Made by a program: the position numbers and the translations under genes | Part shown: positions 4,967 through 6,224 of the stretch, one piece after another | Numbering within the stretch: the stretch's first letter is position 1 | How the letters are laid out: every line of letters begins with the position of its first letter | Notes under the pieces: generated by a model | Databases searched by the model: none | Told to the model about the DNA's origin: nothing | The model's input: only the letters and a program-made list of their open reading frames with translations | NCBI GenBank assembly: GCA_900552735.1 | Contig: USBA01000117.1 | Coordinates: 1-6,224, forward strand | Reading direction: 5' to 3' | Length of the DNA stretch: 6,224 nucleotides | Source of the DNA: an uncultured Collinsella sp. | GTDB lineage: Bacteria; Actinomycetota; Coriobacteriia; Coriobacteriales; Coriobacteriaceae

Positions 4967-6224
4967 TTAGATATTGGTGCCGAGTCGGTATGCCGCACGG
5001 ACCGCTTCGAGCACACGGCCGGGCGCAAACCCATCGCCGATGTTATGCAGCTCGTCAGCGGCGTGCGTCTGCTGCAGTTTGTAGAACAGCGCGTCGTCGG
5101 GGTGTCCGCCGCAGGCAATGATTACCAAGTCGCAGGTTAGCTCGAGTGACTTCCAGTCGTTGCCGATTTTGGGTGCAAGCGGGTTTTCGACGTTCTCGGG
5201 CAAGACCGGTGACCACGAGACGTAGGGGTCGGGAACGTTTTTGTGGCAGTTGCGACTCAAGTGGAGACGCGCACACCTCGATGGGGCTCCAGACTCGCGT
5301 TTGCCGCCGACTTCCGCGCGCTCGACGCGTGTCATATTGAGGAGCCGCACATTGCGTCCCCTGAGCGTATGGAGTAGGTGGCCGCGATTTGCCGTGCAGG
5401 CGCCCTGCATCATGTGAGGCAGCATTTCAATTACGCTGACCTGTGGTATGCCGTGTTCGACGGTGAGCCATTGGGCAACCTCGCAGCCCACGGCCCCTCC
5501 GCCAATGATGGTGACGGTTTTGGCGTTGCCAAGCAGCGCGGGTTGGCGCAGTAGCTGCGTTGCCAGCACGGCATGGCCCGATGCTGCAAGCTCCGTAAGA
5601 CCGGGGATGGGCGGTATTGCATTGGAAGTGCCTGTCGCGCACACGATTGCGTCGAAGCCTGCTTTTGCAAGATCTTCGGCGCGTGCTGCCCGTCCAAGTT
5701 CGATTGTCAGGTTCCCGTTGGGTTTTTCTGCCTGCTCGCGCACCTGTCGAACAAGATATGATCGGTAGTTATCGAGGTCGAACTTGATCCGGGCGGCGCT
5801 GGCGGAGAGGAGTTTTCCTCCAAGTTCATCTTCGGCATCGATGAGCTTTACGTCGTGGCCACGACGCGCGGCGATTAGCGCACAGACCATCCCAGCGGGT
5901 CCGGCTCCTATCACCGCTATGCGTTTGGGTTCTTTGGCGGGAGCGGGTGTCTGGGGCATGAGGTATTCAAAGCTGCAGCGTGGATTGACGGCACACTGCG
6001 GATGGCCCCCTTCGACAAACTCGTTGAGGCATCCTTCCTGGCATCCGATGCAGGGGCGAATATCTGCCACGCGACCGGCGTACGCCTTGTTGGGCCACTC
6101 GGGATCCGCAAGCAGCGGGCGTCCGAGCATGATCATATCGGCGTCGCCATTGCGAAGGGCGCGTTCGGCAATGTCGGGGTAGCCCAACTTACCCACCGCG
6201 ACAACGGGTACGGGAAGGCCGGCA
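4967..6224 (-). CDS. NADH:flavin oxidoreductase / enoate reductase-type, Fe-S flavoenzyme (5' truncated)
   Basis: The coding frame runs off the right edge; 418 C-terminal residues are visible of an expected total near 640-680. The family (2,4-dienoyl-CoA reductase, BaiCD/BaiH, cinnamate/enoate reductases) reduces activated C=C bonds. It uses FMN in a TIM barrel, one [4Fe-4S] cluster, and FAD in a C-terminal NAD(P)H module. Visible parts in order: the end of the barrel, with PVPVVAVGKLGYP and MIMLGRPLLADPEW (30-43, FMN phosphate site); the cluster motif C-x2-C-x3-C-x11-C (Cys58, 61, 65, 77); a FAD dinucleotide fold VIGAGPAGM (104-112) and E/D-LGGKL; CATGT (195-199); a second fold IIGGGAVGCEVA (239-250) for NAD(P); and the C-terminal NIGDGFAPGRVLEAVRAAYRLG (394-415). 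A long segment at about 300-360 is unusual for the family. A GTG at 6196 is internal, not the start, since the barrel continues in frame beyond it. The substrate is unknown, perhaps the unsaturated product of the adjacent dehydratase. Confidence 0.92.
   Translation of the reverse strand, partial: AGLPVPVVAVGKLGYPDIAERALRNGDADMIMLGRPLLADPEWPNKAYAGRVADIRPCIGCQEGCLNEFVEGGHPQCAVNPRCSFEYLMPQTPAPAKEPKRIAVIGAGPAGMVCALIAARRGHDVKLIDAEDELGGKLLSASAARIKFDLDNYRSYLVRQVREQAEKPNGNLTIELGRAARAEDLAKAGFDAIVCATGTSNAIPPIPGLTELAASGHAVLATQLLRQPALLGNAKTVTIIGGGAVGCEVAQWLTVEHGIPQVSVIEMLPHMMQGACTANRGHLLHTLRGRNVRLLNMTRVERAEVGGKRESGAPSRCARLHLSRNCHKNVPDPYVSWSPVLPENVENPLAPKIGNDWKSLELTCDLVIIACGGHPDDALFYKLQQTHAADELHNIGDGFAPGRVLEAVRAAYRLGTNI

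Noticed and set aside
6194..6196. GTG as start of the reductase gene
   Set aside because: The frame stays open to the window edge and the residues before it (GLPVPVVA) are the expected barrel strand, so the gene is simply cut by the window.

Overview
This 6.2-kb window looks like a chromosomal piece of a GC-rich anaerobe. The [4Fe-4S]/flavin enoate-reductase-type enzyme, the aconitase-X pair and the strong AAAGGAG-type ribosome sites fit a gut Coriobacteriia relative (Collinsella-like). That assignment is an inference from protein style and base composition; no rRNA or marker gene is present.

Layout. Bases 1-218 (plus strand) hold the 3' end of a two-helix membrane protein cut by the window edge. 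It converges on a minus-strand gene set that fills the rest. A strong hairpin with a U-tract (about 243-285) sits between them and is oriented to terminate the minus-strand operon. Read in transcription order from the right edge, the minus strand carries: (1) the C-terminal two thirds of an Old Yellow Enzyme-like NADH:flavin oxidoreductase with an Fe-S motif and a C-terminal FAD/NAD(P) module (4967 to beyond 6224); (2) the aconitase X large, catalytic subunit (3668-4945); (3) the aconitase X small swivel subunit (3210-3653); (4) an M20-family metallopeptidase/amidohydrolase (1678-3099); (5) an MFS transporter with an SLC45/sucrose-symporter-like signature (307-1626).

How they may work together. 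The reductase and the two aconitase X genes are tightly spaced (21 and 14 nt) and surely co-transcribed. The peptidase follows after 110 nt and the transporter after another 51 nt, all in the same direction and ending at one terminator. A reasonable reading is a small catabolic or redox island: the transporter imports a substrate, the M20 enzyme hydrolyses an amide or peptide bond, aconitase X dehydrates a hydroxylated acid, and the flavoenzyme reduces the resulting C=C (or C=N) bond. Known aconitase X activities are cis-3-hydroxy-L-proline dehydratase (bacteria) and mevalonate 5-phosphate dehydratase (archaea). The substrate here cannot be read from sequence, and the pathway is a hypothesis.

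No RNA genes, CRISPR arrays, insertion sequences or long repeats were seen.
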